From NCBI RefSeq assembly GCF_020283565.1, contig NC_060060.1, positions 43,524,001 through 43,588,000 of the forward strand: a stretch of 64,000 nucleotides of DNA, written 5' to 3'. Positions 24,332 to 35,791 of the stretch are shown here, piece after piece. Numbering within the stretch: position 1 is the stretch's first letter; each line of letters starts with the position of its first letter. The notes under the pieces were generated by a model. It was not told the origin of the DNA, ran no database searches, and saw nothing but the letters and a program-made list of their open reading frames with translations. The DNA comes from Trifolium pratense. Its lineage: Eukaryota > Streptophyta > Magnoliopsida > Fabales > Fabaceae. The position numbers and the translations under genes were made by a program.

Positions 24332-25320
24332 AAGACCTTAAGAAAATCCTAAGTAAATTTATGAGCAAGTTCCGTGTCTGAACTACAATTATATCAGTCA
24401 GACAAGCAGCCTTTCTAAGAACGGTTTACCTCGTGAATGTTATTTGAAGAATAAAATGAATAAGATAACTTATTGTGTGTGTTACACCCTATTAATTGTT
24501 ATTATTATTCGCATATATAATTTGTTTGAAAAGTACAATGTCCAATATAAAGATCAACCGATAGACAGGTTCTCATAATCTACTGACAACACTAGTTGTA
24601 GCAGTAATTCACTCAGGCCCGTTTCTCTGATTTGCCTAATGGCGAATCTATAATATTGACCATAATTAATAATTAATAAGTAGTATAAAAAATTTGAATT
24701 TCTAAAAAATATATTTAATATCCAAATACTTGGACAAAATAATTCTTGCATGCATTTCTAAATGCAATCATAAAAGTCACTAACAACTGTGTTTACATCA
24801 ATATGTTGTATAAGAGAGAACAATGGATGATTGATGAGTTGTTGGACTCTATAATCCCCTAAAAAAAAAATTTTGGAGCCCAAATTATAAACTTATTTTT
24901 ATGACCTAGGATGGTCGCCCTTTTCGTCCTCTCCCGGATACGGCTCATATTGAAATAAGTAGGTCTCATTCCTCAATATTTTGTTTTAGATAAGCAAGTT
25001 GATAAATATAATGGTAAGAGGGCTAGGAGAATCCTTGGGAGTTAAATTTGATTAATCTATTTTTCTCACATACCTTGAGACCATGTCTTGGAACCTGAAC
25101 TATGTATTGTAATTTTATTGTGTACTAGTATCTGTTCAGTCAAAATACTTCGTGGACTAATGTATCTGAACAAAAAATCTTGTAATGTTAATGTATCTTT
25201 TATCAATAATGTATGGCTAAATTCAAACTCAAGATGAATTAATTTGGGATGTTATAATATCCTTGCAATTTTTTTTTATTATACTGTATTTTTTTACAAC
25301 ATTATACTGTATTTTTTTTC
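24332..25320. other. intergenic sequence, no gene recognised
   Basis: AT-rich sequence, with one 65-codon antisense frame without similarity and a short direct repeat ATTATACTGTATTTTTTT around 25278-25318. Confidence 0.35.
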
Positions 25321-25378
25321 TTTCCCAAAAAGCACTATTATAGGCTAAAAATAGTCTATAATAGTGCTTTTTGGGAAA
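25321..25378. repeat. 58-bp near-perfect hairpin
   Basis: The 23-base arm TTTCCCAAAAAGCACTATTA + TAG is repeated exactly in inverse, with a loop of about a dozen bases. It is far shorter than the MITEs nearby and has no flanking TIR or duplication I can see. It could be a tiny MITE relic or a small-RNA-type foldback. Confidence 0.75.
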
Positions 25379-25661
25379 ATACTATTACGGGTTGCAAGAT
25401 AAACGAGCCAACCCATATTTATTTTACCTTTATTAAATTACTATTAAAATAAATTAAATATTTGTCGCCAATGTCATTTATTTCTAAATGTTTTATTTTA
25501 TATGTGAATAATAAATGTCTATATTAATTAATTATATTGCTGATTATAATTTTGAAAGGGAGATGAAGTAAAAATATATAATATAAAGGAAGCAAATTAG
25601 AACTCATAATAATAATGAAAAGTAGTATCCAATGCAAAGGAAACAATAAATAAAATAATTT

Positions 25662-25740
25662 CAACGTAGTCTAGTAGGGTTATGATAGTATGTTAGAGGT
25701 TTTAAGTCGATCATCAACTCTATTGTAAACAAAAAAAAAA
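25662..25740 (+). mobile_element. short tRNA-derived SINE-like repeat (family A, copy 4)
   Basis: A degenerate copy: GTAGTCTAGTAGGGTTATGA (box A area), TAGTATGTTAGAGGTTTTAA, GTCGATCATCAACTCTATTG, TAAAC and an A tail of about 9. Confidence 0.5.
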
Positions 25741-26998
25741 TGGTATAGTACGAGCTAGTAAGCAATTTTGAGTAAAAGAAAGCTAGTATAGAAGTTACAT
25801 TTTTTGTTTTATTTTTTTATATTTTAAGGGTTAATTTTAGTTTATGCATGTTGCGGGCTATTCGTGGTATATATGGGCTAACTCATACTATTTTAAACAA
25901 GTTTTTTAGTTGTGGGCTAAAATGCCCTTGAAAAATTCGGGTAAGAATTTTAAGGGCCAAACCCTACATTTTTTGGACTTGCGGGCCAGCCTATATAGGT
26001 TAATCCATTTGAGATTTTCTTTTACCGCCCTACAAGTTTCTTTGTCTTTTCCTTTTTACCTTTCTAGTACTTAAGTAGTAGACGTTATAAAAATGAGAAA
26101 ATTTTTTGTAAATGTCATCCGCTACTTAAGTAGAGGATGTTATAAAGGTAGAGTGTTTTTGAGGGGTGTTCGCTACCTAAGCTGCGGAACAGGGAATTTT
26201 GGTAAATTTGTAAAACGCGCGAGAAAATTGATAGGGTCACAAAAAAAATCTCATTCCATTTTGACAACTCTACATGTCGGTACAATATTAGGACTTGACG
26301 GACCAACTAGTCTCGCCCTGTCACCGTTCATTCTATTGGCGAGTTAGACAGGACACACAAACTAGTAGTGATGGTTCCAAATCTCAATTCATCTCGCTTA
26401 AATAAGCGAACTAAACAACCTTCAATTTGAATCTTCTAATGTCAATAAAGTGTTAAATTAAGGAAATCAAAAGGGTTGTTTTTTTATAAAAGAATAAATC
26501 AAAATGGTTGTTATTCTAACAACTTCATGATTTGTTAATCAATTGCTAAAATTACTCACTTTAGAGGAGTTGGATCCCCAAAATACATAGTCCAATTTTG
26601 AATCTCATAGATCCGCAAAATCAAACATTAAAAATTAATCGAAAAAGTGTTGCATGATCCATCACCTAGAAAATTGATGCATGTTAAAATCCCTACATAT
26701 CAAAACATTCATCTTTTATATCCAGAAAACTGATACCACTCAAGAGCGTATAGATTAGATAACATGAGTCTACTCTACTATATATATTTTTTATTTATAA
26801 ATAAATTAAATAATAAGTCGTTGAAAACTCACACACAATATATGAAGCGATTGAAGTTCAAACCTCAATCATAATATCCAACCTATGAATTTTAACATTT
26901 ATGTCAACTGAGATCGAATTTGACGATCTCATACTTAAACATGTGGCAGTGTTAAAAAAAAAATACAAATCTCAACCATTCATTAGCATTACCATCTA

Positions 26999-28088
26999 TA
27001 GAGCTGTCAAAATGGGCTAGCCCGAATGGGCCGGCCCGCCAAGGCCGATTTTTTCCCAGGCTTGGACCTCAAAAATTCTAGCCCGATTTTTTTCGGGCTT
27101 TTTAGCCCGGCCCGATAAAAGCCCGATTAAAATATGGGCTAGCCCGAATGGGCCACGGGCGGCCCGCAAGCCCGAATAATTTATAATTTTTTTTTTCAAA
27201 ATAAATAATATAAGTAACTTGTTTTAGATGATTTTAACTTAGTTTGTATTATAAGAGTTTATTTTGCCACTTTACAAGTGTCTCAAATATCATCCGCTAC
27301 CTACGTAGCGGATGAGTAAAAATACGACGCACAGAAACACGTAGGTAGCGGATGAGTAAAAATAGAGCGCATTCGTAGGTAGCAGATGACTATAAATACG
27401 GGGCGCGAGAAACTCTTAGGTAGGTGATGAGTAAAAATACAGCGCACGAGAAACTCATAAATAGCGTGTGAGTAAAAATAGGGCGTGCGAAACACTCATA
27501 GATAGCGGATGAGTAAAAATATGCCGCTCTAGAAACTCGTAGGTAAGGGATGAGTAAAAATAGGGCGCGAGAAACTCGTAGGTAGCGGACGAGTAAAAAT
27601 AGCGGGTGAGAGAAACTCGGAAGTAGCGGGTGTGTAAAAATAGAGCATGCGAAAAACTCGTAGGTAGCAGATGAGTAAAAATAAGGCGCGCGAGAAACTT
27701 ATAGGTAGCGGGTGAGTAAAAATAGGGCGCGCGAGAGTTTTTTTTATCCTATATGGTATATTTATAATATAAGAGTATTGATTAACATAACGTAGTAATT
27801 AATTTGAAAGTCCAATTTTGATATGCACAACAAAGCGCAGTAGTTTTTTAGTTATTTATAATGTTAAGTTTTAACATAAAAAGTAAAATAAAAAAAATTA
27901 AATAAAAAATTCGGGCCAGCCCAAAAGCCCGACTACCCGTACCGACCCAGACTCGGACACTAATTTTCATAGCCCATTTTTTATCCGGACTTTTTAGCCC
28001 GATCCGATAAAGCCCGAAGCCCGACCAAGCCGGCCCGAGTTGAGCCAGGCCGCTCATTTTGACAATGCCGCTCGTTTTGACAGCTCTA
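26999..28088. mobile_element. non-autonomous hAT-like element carrying a minisatellite
   Basis: A 1090-bp element with ends TAGAGCTGTCAAAATGGGC and complement TAGAGCTGTCAAAACGAGC. The flanking octamers are ACCATCTA (26991-26998) and ACCATCTG (28089-28096), a 7/8 match consistent with an aged 8-bp hAT duplication. Subterminal parts are rich in GGGCT/AGCCC words in opposite orientation. No transposase is present. The middle is a tandem array (see 27285-27736). Confidence 0.75.
27285..27736. repeat. minisatellite, about 40-bp unit, 11 copies
   Basis: The unit is roughly CGTAGGTAGCGGATGAGTAA followed by AAATAGGGCGCGCGAGAAACT. I count eleven GAGTAAAAATA-type repeats with point changes and small indels between 27297 and 27736. 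The array starts with the palindrome CCGCTACCTACGTAGCGG. A diverged cousin (CATCCGCTACTTAAGTAGAG) lies outside the element near 26108. Units are too similar and gap-free for a spacer-repeat array. Confidence 0.85.
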
Positions 28089-28115
28089 ACCATCTGTAAC
28101 AAAAGACTATGTAAA

Positions 28116-28330
28116 TCTCACAGCACTTTATCGTTGTATTTTTTTTTTTTTTGGTTTATAACTTTATCGTTGTATAAAATTACACTCATATTTTCTTCGA
28201 TTTTTCATCTTTATAAAATAGACGTGTCAATCATCCACCGGCTAATCCGAACAACTGCGTAATTTCACAGCACTTTATCGCTGTATATAATCACACTCAT
28301 CTTTTTCGCTTTTTCATCTTTTTATATAAA
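28116..28330 (+). promoter_or_regulatory. RanBP1 promoter with internal duplication
   Basis: TATATAAA at 28323-28330 lies about 60 bp before the start codon. The segment TCACAGCACTTTATCGCTGT with ATAATCACACTCAT and TTTTTCATCTTT (28263-28322) repeats an earlier, longer version at 28116-28215. A telo-box-like AAAACCCTATTAA follows the TATA box, a motif frequent in plant housekeeping and translation-related promoters. A CT microsatellite occupies 28355-28370 in the leader. Confidence 0.65.
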
Positions 28331-28388
28331 CCTAAAAACCCTATTAACCCCTCACACTCTCTCTCTCTCTACAATTTCAATCAACAAC

Positions 28389-31057
28389 ATGTCATCAAGC
28401 ACCGATCACCACGAAGAGGAAGATGTTCCCGCCGGCGAGGACGAAGACACCGGCGCTCAAGTCGCTCCGATCGTCAGACTCGAAGAGGTCGCTGTTTCCA
28501 CCGGAGAAGAAGACGAAGAAGTTATTCTCGACCTGTATGTTATCTCTTTCTCTCTCAAACGATCGATTTGAATTTGTGATTTTTTTTTTTGAATTTTTGT
28601 TTGATTGATTTGTTTGTAGCAAAGCGAAACTGTACCGTTTTGATAAGGAAGGGAACCAATGGAAGGAACGTGGTGCTGGAACTGTGAAGTTTTTGAAGCA
28701 TAAAGTTACTGGAAAAGTTAGGCTTCTTATGAGACAATCGAAGATTCTCAAGATCTGTGCTAATCATCTCAGTGAGTATATTGTTGATATTGCTTTTTGC
28801 ATTTTTGATTTTTTGAAATTTAATTGATTTTTTGTTGTTTGTTTTGGTTAGTTTTGCCTAAGATGACTGTGCAAGAGCATGCTGGGAATGAGAAATCTTG
28901 TGTTTGGCATGCAAGGGATTTTGCTGATGGTGAATTGAAAGATGAACTTTTCTGCATTCGATTTGCATCAATTGAAAGTAAACATTCTTTTGATCTCTTT
29001 ATTTTTTTGTTTAAATTGTACCATTGGTAAACTATGTTTTGATTTGTTTGATTTATAAGTGTTTTTGGGTTTGATATTCCTTGGTTTTGTAGTTGTACTG
29101 ATTGATTTAGTTAAATATACTAAACCCTAGGGGTTGGGGCCTGCTGGCCTCATGGTGTATGCTTGTGACTTGAGAGTGTTCTCCTCGCTAGTCCATATAG
29201 GGATTTGCTTTGTGTCTTCAATAGGGGCTCCAATATGGAATGTGGTATTGGGCCCCTTGATTAGTTCGTCCTCCTTAGGTTGTATATTGAGTTTCCAAAA
29301 AAACTACTAAATTCATGTATTAGGCTTGGGACCTGAGAGTGTGCTCCTCTCTAGATCTCACGTTCGAAACCTCCTGGTGCCGTATATAGGGCTTTGTTCT
29401 GGCTTCATTTGGGTAGTGGACGGCGTGGTTAGTCCCCTGGATTAGTTTTTCTTGGGCTGAATGTCGAGTTTCCAAATAAATCTACTAAACTCATGTATTT
29501 GTTGCTGGTATTAGTATTTGCTTTTTAAGTGTTAGTCATTAGCCAATTAAGCAGAGTGTTTTGTTCTTCGCCAACTAGATATTTGCAGCCTAATATAATT
29601 ATTTCAGTAAACATTTTATTTAGTTTTTAGATATTTTTGAATATGGAATGTTCAAAGTTCACTGCTCTGTGAACTTAACTTTAAGATGAATTTGTGGTTT
29701 TGTATAGTCAATATTTGTGCTATTTCATTCATGAAAATATTATTGGCGTTGTTGGCTTTAGGTGTTGATTCTAAGATGGGTTACTGAAGTAGCTTTTACA
29801 TGTTGTGTCTTTGTGCTATTTCATTAAAATCATGTTGGGGTTGTTGGCTTAGATGCTGATTCTAACTTCTAAGATGGGTTACTGAAGTAGCGTTTACATG
29901 TATTCCTTTGTTTATGTCTGTTAATGTGTTTCACTTATTCAGTAGGCGTTAGTTGTGCCATTGTGTTTTGAAATGATTATTTGTGAAAAACGATTTGCCA
30001 TTATTTGAGTTTTCTATTTCTTTGTTTTGTGTATAAAATGGCAGTGGTGTGTAGGTTAGGTTCCTCTTGAGTTTATTTGTAAAATAATTCTTGTTGAATG
30101 AAATTATGTTGAAACTATTTGTTTTAGAGGCTTATAGTGATTGTTTGGATGTGTATCAATTGTATTTTTTTCCTTGATTTTATGTTATGGAATTCAAATT
30201 CAATCTTCTACTACAAGTACATATTTCATACAATCATTTACAAATTGTTTAGAGTTCCAAACTTGAAGATGTGAATGCGACTGATATGAATTTGTTTTCT
30301 ATGAGGGTATGATATTACCCAAGGAATCTCTGATGTGTTTGCAGCTTAGATGCCACCTGCGTGTTTGCATGATTGCTAATTATCCTAGTTTCACTTTAAA
30401 AAGTAGTGTGTAGTGTATTAATTGTTTGTCCTTGCTAGAATGTGCACCTTTTTTTTACAATGCTTTTCCCTGCTTATGATGATGGGCAGGGTTAGTTGTA
30501 TGTTGGGGACGGGTGAGTAAGACACAGTTTTTGACTAAACATGATCCTGTCATCCTGTGGCACATTTAATGATAATATGGTTTTTTATACTAGCTTTATT
30601 CTGTAGAATGGTTTAGTGCTCATATTTAGGTCATTGCTGCTGTCTTTCCATTGGATTACTAACAATTCACTATTTCAAGTTAACGGCTATATAGTTACAG
30701 ATGCTATTTTTGCACTGGACAGGAAATATTATTGTTTTGCTGGTGCTTTAATTGCAGAGTGTAAATGTACGACATATACTAACTAGTAACTATTACTTTG
30801 TCTTGCTGTTAGATTGCAAAAGGTTCATAGAAACATTCCAAGAAATTGCTGAACCCCAGAACAGAGAAGAAAACGAGGATGCATCCGCTGCTGCTGTTCA
30901 ACTTGAGAATTTGAGTGTTGAAGGGAAATCAGATGCAGAAAAGCAAGTTGAAGAGAAATCTGAGGACAAAACTAAGCAGCAAGTATCTGCTGCACCAGAA
31001 AAAGAAAGCAAAGAAGATTCAGAGAAGAAAGTTGAAGAGCCTGCTTCATCTACTTGA
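28389..31057 (+). CDS. RANBP1: Ran-binding protein 1 (RanBP1)
   Basis: Four exons, 28389-28534, 28620-28771, 28852-28977 and 30813-31057, join in phase into 222 aa. After an acidic N-terminus ([14 protein letters not shown]) comes a Ran-binding domain at about residues 35-150: [18 protein letters not shown], the [17 protein letters not shown] core, [15 protein letters not shown], and RFIETFQE at the end. The C-terminus is charged (Glu/Lys-rich, ending EEPASST). Family role: a cytosolic cofactor that binds RanGTP, frees it from export complexes and stimulates RanGAP, hence nucleocytoplasmic transport and spindle function. Length and exon layout are normal for plant RanBP1. The third intron is long (1.8 kb) and hosts two SINE-like repeats. 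All junctions have GT-AG ends. I am confident of family and exons; the gene number within the family is not known. Confidence 0.95.
29108..29305 (+). mobile_element. tRNA-derived SINE-like repeat (family B, copy 2) in RanBP1 intron 3
   Basis: Contains GGCCTGCTGGCCTCATGG (box A neighbourhood), TGACTTGAGAGTGTTCTCC, GGGCCCCTTGATTAGT and TGAGTTTCC then an A run. It shares this layout with the next copy at 29325-29490. Confidence 0.55.
29325..29490 (+). mobile_element. tRNA-derived SINE-like repeat (family B, copy 3) in RanBP1 intron 3
   Basis: Contains CTTGGGACCTGAGAGTGTGC, a clear box B-like CGTTCGAAACC, CTGGTGCCGTATATAGGG, and GTCCCCTGGATTAGT. About 200 bp downstream of a related copy in the same orientation. 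Confidence 0.6.
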
Positions 31058-32337
31058 TTGTGATATGTTCATATTTCCAATGGGGCAATATGATAAGGTT
31101 AGGTGGTTGACCTTTGTGCCACTCTTATCAATGTTCTCTCATAGTCCTAAGTCTTCAAATTGTTTTGTTGCTACGTTATTGAGTGGTCCATATCCTTTGT
31201 TGAGGTATTGTCAGCATTGGTAGGTTTTTGAGTCAGGTTTGAATCATTGAGATTGGTGGTTTCAGGGTCTTCAGTTGTTTTTTTCATTCCATTCATGTAT
31301 TTCTAGTCGAAATTTGAATGAGTCATGTTGGTGTCGGGGATGGGAAGGGTGCAGTCGGGAAATAGTAGAAGTATAAACAAAGGTTTTTAATGCATATTAT
31401 TGAGTATAACATTTTATAGACTCAAATCATTGGTACATAATTTGCTCTTGATACATTTTCTCCTAACCACTCCCAAGACACTTAATCTGTGCAACAAACA
31501 AATTGAAATCTAATATATCTTGCAAAATGATTTTATTTTGTAACAACCCAAAACACCAAACAATAGGCTTTCTAGTTGGAGCTACCATTGTTAGATTTTG
31601 ATCATGATGCTTGTGATTGATAACTTGAACTTTCTTGAATACGAAATCATGATCTAATGGAAATCATGATCTAATGCAAGAAGCTACGCGAGGCACATGC
31701 TGCTAGAGCTGAATTGCCTGCTTTTCTTCAAAGCTGCACGAGGCGCAGCACACTCTATGCAAGGCACAGACAACAATGTTAGGTGTCTTCTAAAATTCTT
31801 CATATTATTGGGCTGAAACCACCTTTTTCTGAGCTATGCATCCAAATCTTCAAATTCTTGCAAACTTGACTAAAACAGTTCATAAATGACTCTAAAATGA
31901 CGCTAAAACCTCATGACTGAGAGTCATCGGTACTCACTTTTTTATTTCATCATAATCAATATAGAAAATTGATCAATTACTTTCTCTTTTTTCTCGTGAA
32001 TTTCATAGGTTTCTCTTCTTTCGTTGCCATCTTTAAGAATTTTGCTATTCTTAATATGGAATATGAAGATATGCCTTAAAATCAAGTTATTTTGAGAATA
32101 TTTTGTGCAAAATTATATGTGTACCGAAGAATTCACCAAATTATATTTGTTTTTAACTAGGATATGTTTGAAAACAGAGCGATGTATTCCATGCCTTACA
32201 TAGAAGCCACTCCTTAATAGGAGATGTAGGAGCGGGTACTGGGTAGCAGTACATTAGTACATCATGGCATAAAAGAGAGCAATTGAGACGAATCACTGCT
32301 TTAATAAATATACAGATTTTATTCTTCCGTAGATATG
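31058..32337. other. RanBP1 3' flank and intergenic sequence
   Basis: The first 250 bp are probably the RanBP1 3' UTR. Beyond that is GC-mixed sequence around 31670-31790 (GAGGCGCAGCACACTC) without ORF support. Nothing else recognised. Confidence 0.35.
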
Positions 32338-32519
32338 TCGCATGTTCCAACATCGGTTTCTGATATTAGATGGAAGCCCTGGTCCTAGATGCTATAAACT
32401 TAACGTAGAGGCAGATGGACCTGATGGAAACGGAAAATGGGAACTGTCAGCTGTTGTGAGCGACACAGGGAACGACTTTGGCTGCTTCGTGCTGGAACAG
32501 GCTGATACTCGAGGTTGTA
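32338..32519 (+). pseudogene. unrecognised exon-like coding fragment
   Basis: An open, GC-richer stretch reading RFLILDGSPGPRCYKLNV and continuing to TGNDFGCFVLEQADTRG. It is bordered by a possible acceptor (CCGTAG before 32334) and donor (GAG then GTTGTA at 32513). Codon-like composition suggests a real former exon, but I do not recognise the protein, and no neighbouring exons are visible. Confidence 0.3.
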
Positions 32520-32644
32520 ATTTGTATACGGAGTTGTAGTTTGTAACAATCTCGGTCATTCCTAGTTTAACTAAGCCGGACTTAGAGACTTTTTCAAGTA
32601 TGTCAGACTTTAACCTCATGAACTTTTAACTCCCGAATGGTTAA

Positions 32645-32808
32645 GTGTATGTTTGGTATCACGGTAGGTATATCATAATCACACTGATCTACCGTGATTT
32701 TACTGATGCTACAGGATTTGCCAAAAGCTACACTCACTCTGTAGCTTCTGTAAAATCATGGTGGATCGCCATGATTCTAGCATACTCACGGTGATACCAA
32801 ACGCGGGC
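32645..32808. mobile_element. Tourist-type (PIF/Harbinger) MITE
   Basis: A 164-bp element with inverted ends GTGTATGTTTGGTATCACGG and complement GCCCGCGTTTGGTATCACCG, flanked by TAA on both sides (32642-32644, 32809-32811). A TAA/TTA duplication is diagnostic of the PIF/Harbinger group. Inner palindromes pair CTACAGGA with GCTTCTGTA-type words. It lies about 200 bp downstream of the first P450 gene. Confidence 0.8.
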
Positions 32809-33016
32809 TAAGACAAAAACAAAATCAAATAATAACTTCGTATACATTGTATAAATATCAATCACCAAAATAATATAAGGGAGTACTAATTTTAAAAGTT
32901 CGTCTTATTTATTCAAATTAAGAGGTCCAAATTTGCTTAAACGGTTCCAAAATGATTGGAAGATGCAATACAAGATCCATAATCTTATGCATGAATCATA
33001 TGCTAATTATAATTGA

Positions 33017-35642
33017 TTACATATTTTCATAATAGTTGGGAGACAAACGAGGCTTGATGAGAACTTCAAGAGGAGTAACTTTGATGTTGGTTGTTTCCAC
33101 AACAGCAGTCATATCAATAGGTTCACTAGAAGTTTTCAAGACTTCAAAGGAATGAAGAAAATTTGCAAGAGTCAAATAAGCACTTCGAAGTCCGAAAGAT
33201 ATTCCAGGACAAATCCTTCTTCCGCTTCCGAATGGTAAGAATTCAAAATGCTGACCATTAACATCGACATCTTTATGAGTAGTAAGAAATCTCTCAGGCT
33301 TGAACTCTAATGGATCCGACCAAACACTAGGGTCGGTTTGGATCTTCCATAAGTTCGTGAATAGTCGAGTTCCTTTCTTCACATGGTAGCCACCAATTTT
33401 GCAATCTTCTCTAAATTCACGAATTCCTGAGAGTGGTGATGCTGGATACAACCTTAGCGTTTCTTTGACAACAGCTTGAAGGTATACCAACTTATTTATA
33501 TCTGATTCTATAATGCATAGTCGCTCTTTGCCGACGTGGAGATCGATTTCTTCTTTAACTTTTTCCAGTGCATGAGGATTGTTCAATAGTAAGCACAATG
33601 CCCATATGTGTGTAACACTGCTAGTGTCTGTTGCTCCCAAAACTAGTGCCTGCAAGTTGAGTATAGATTATTTAACATTGTAAAATATATTGGCATACAT
33701 GACATAGAATATTGTATGAATGCTTATATTACTAAAAAAAATTCTTATATAAATTTATTCATAATTATATGGTAACATGGGAGAAAGTTTGCCATGATAT
33801 GGATCTAATGATCAAATCAGATGGCTCACATATTTTACTGTATAATGTGATAAGATTTTAAAAAATCCATATACTCCATCCGGTCTCATTGTATAAGTAA
33901 TTTTTTTTTCCTAAATTTATTGAATAATTAATGTATTTAATCTATAATATAGACTAAATACATCAATTTATAGATTAGATGCATACGTTATAACCAAGCA
34001 GCAATCATGCATTTTACAAAATCTTATCTTATAATCAGATATCATTTCAGATTAAAATCAAATGACTCGTTATCCAACTTTCTAAATCAAACTCAAAAAA
34101 CAAGTAATTATAACATATATAAGCATCCAATATTGATCAAACGAATTCTCAACTACGAAAAATTCAAATCAGTGTGCTAGAAGTTATGCAACATAAAAAA
34201 ATATATCAGGACACAACTTCAACATAAATTCATAAATTTTTCATTTATATCACTAGAATAAACGAAATATAAGTAAAACAAATCTAAAAAGTCAAATGAT
34301 TTTTGTCTAAATTTGGGACCAAATACATTTGATCTTTTTTCATAAAATTTATTTGAAGAGGAAGCATAATTTCACAAGATATAATACTCCCTCCATAACA
34401 CTTTAGGTTCATTATATATTCAATGTATCTGACCTATATTGTGGACCAGATACATTAAATATACAATGAACATAGAAAGTACATTTTTGCTTATAAAGTG
34501 TTACGGAGGGAGTACAAATTAAACAATATCCCAAAATGCTAATATGAAAGGATACAAATCTCTCAAAGTTTAACCAATGTTTGGTGTTTGATCCCGAATT
34601 TGGGTTTGCATCAGCATTAAAACTTTTAGAAAGAGTTTGTCATCCATTTCAGTCTCAGTTGTGTGTTGAGAATACTCGATGTAACCAATAATACTATATA
34701 TGAACATACCAGAGCTGTGGCTTTGATGACAGTATCTGAATCAAATCCATGAATTTTTCTTCCATCAATAGTAGAAAGCATCACATCCATAAAATCTTGA
34801 TCTTTTTTACTCTTATCATCAACCCTATTCTTCTTATGCTCATCTAACCACTCTGTCACAACACCATCCAATTCCTTAAAATTTTCCTTCATATTCTTCT
34901 CATGTCCACCAAAATCAAACAACCTTAAAAATGGAACAGCATCAGCAATAGGAAAAACACCAATCAAACGCATATAATCTCTCAAAGCATTCAAACATCG
35001 ATTCGCTTCTTCTTCTTTCACCATCACACTCTCACCAAAATATCTCTTCCCAGCAACCATTCGAAGCACGGTATTAAAAGCCAACTCATGAAACCACTTC
35101 TTCATCTCGACTAACAAATATCCCTTTTCGTCTTTTTTATTTTTCCAAGAACTAAAAAGTTCTCTGATCGAAGTTTGAACTTCAGACACATGAACGTGAG
35201 TTAATAGATCGATTCTATGATTTGATAGAAAACTTAACGTAACAATTTTCCTCATTTCGCGCCAAAAGGGACCGTAAGGTGCAAAACCAACCATGGCATA
35301 ATTATATGTCATGTGTTTGCATGCAACGAGGTTGGGACGATATGACACAGCAATGTCATTCGTTTTATAGCAATCTTTCGCGGTTTCCCAATTGTTGATC
35401 ACAAGAGTTGTTGCTGTGCCGAGTTTGATGGTGAAAAGAGGACCATGTTTGTCAGCCATGGCACCAAAAAGATGATGAGTTGCTTGAGATTTGCTCAAGA
35501 GAGGAAAGTGGCCAATTATTGGCCATGCACCAGGAACCATTGGGGGTTGTTTGGTTTTGTTGGATTTTGAGTGATGGAATAAACTTATGAGAATGATTGT
35601 TGAAAGGAGAACAATTGCAATTGTATTTTGAGGGAAATCCAT
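33017..35642 (-). CDS. CYP82-type cytochrome P450 (copy 1)
   Basis: Two exons (35642-34710, 33649-33017) give 521 aa, the usual CYP82 length. In order: N-terminal membrane anchor ([15 protein letters not shown]), proline hinge [13 protein letters not shown], an [14 protein letters not shown]-helix segment, I-helix oxygen-activation motif GATDTS (316-321), ExxR as KETLR (374-377), FKPERF, and the heme loop [10 protein letters not shown] with ligand C458. The [15 protein letters not shown] and [10 protein letters not shown] style points to CYP82, probably subfamily A. These are ER-bound monooxygenases using NADPH-P450 reductase in specialised metabolism; the substrate cannot be told from sequence. 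The gene is a close inverted duplicate of the copy at 43032-45916. It lacks the last seven residues because CAA became TAA after ENM, a change unlikely to matter. The intron carries a Stowaway element, and a foldback element sits just upstream of the leader. Confidence 0.93.
34387..34512. mobile_element. Stowaway MITE inside P450 copy 1 intron
   Basis: A 126-bp near-perfect hairpin: CTCCCTCCATAACACTTTA at the left, TAAAGTGTTACGGAGGGAG at the right, TA on both flanks, central GACCTATATTGTGGACCAG. It is absent from the corresponding intron of P450 copy 2, where the neighbouring intron sequence is conserved, so it inserted after the duplication (or was lost there). Confidence 0.85.
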
Positions 35643-35697
35643 TTGGGTTTTGTGAAGGTGATGAATGATGTGATGATTCTATAAAAATATTAAAAAT

Positions 35698-35791
35698 AAT
35701 TTGATATGTTATTGAGAGCCATCAAGATTAACTGTATTCAATAAAAACTCATAAATCTTTGATCTCAATAGTTCTCAATAACATATCAAAT
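35698..35791. repeat. foldback element in the promoter of P450 copy 1
   Basis: ATTTGATATGTTATTGAGA (35699-35717) is repeated exactly inverted at 35772-35790, with partly paired inner sequence (ATCAAGATT/AATCTTTGAT). It begins about 55 bp above the start codon, where the similarity to the P450 copy 2 leader (TCATTCATCAC-TCACAAAACCCAA) ends. No TATA box like that of copy 2 is present between them. Confidence 0.7.

Noticed and set aside
27285..27736. CRISPR-like array
   Set aside because: Units are contiguous, diverged and without unique spacers, in a plant transposon; this is a minisatellite.
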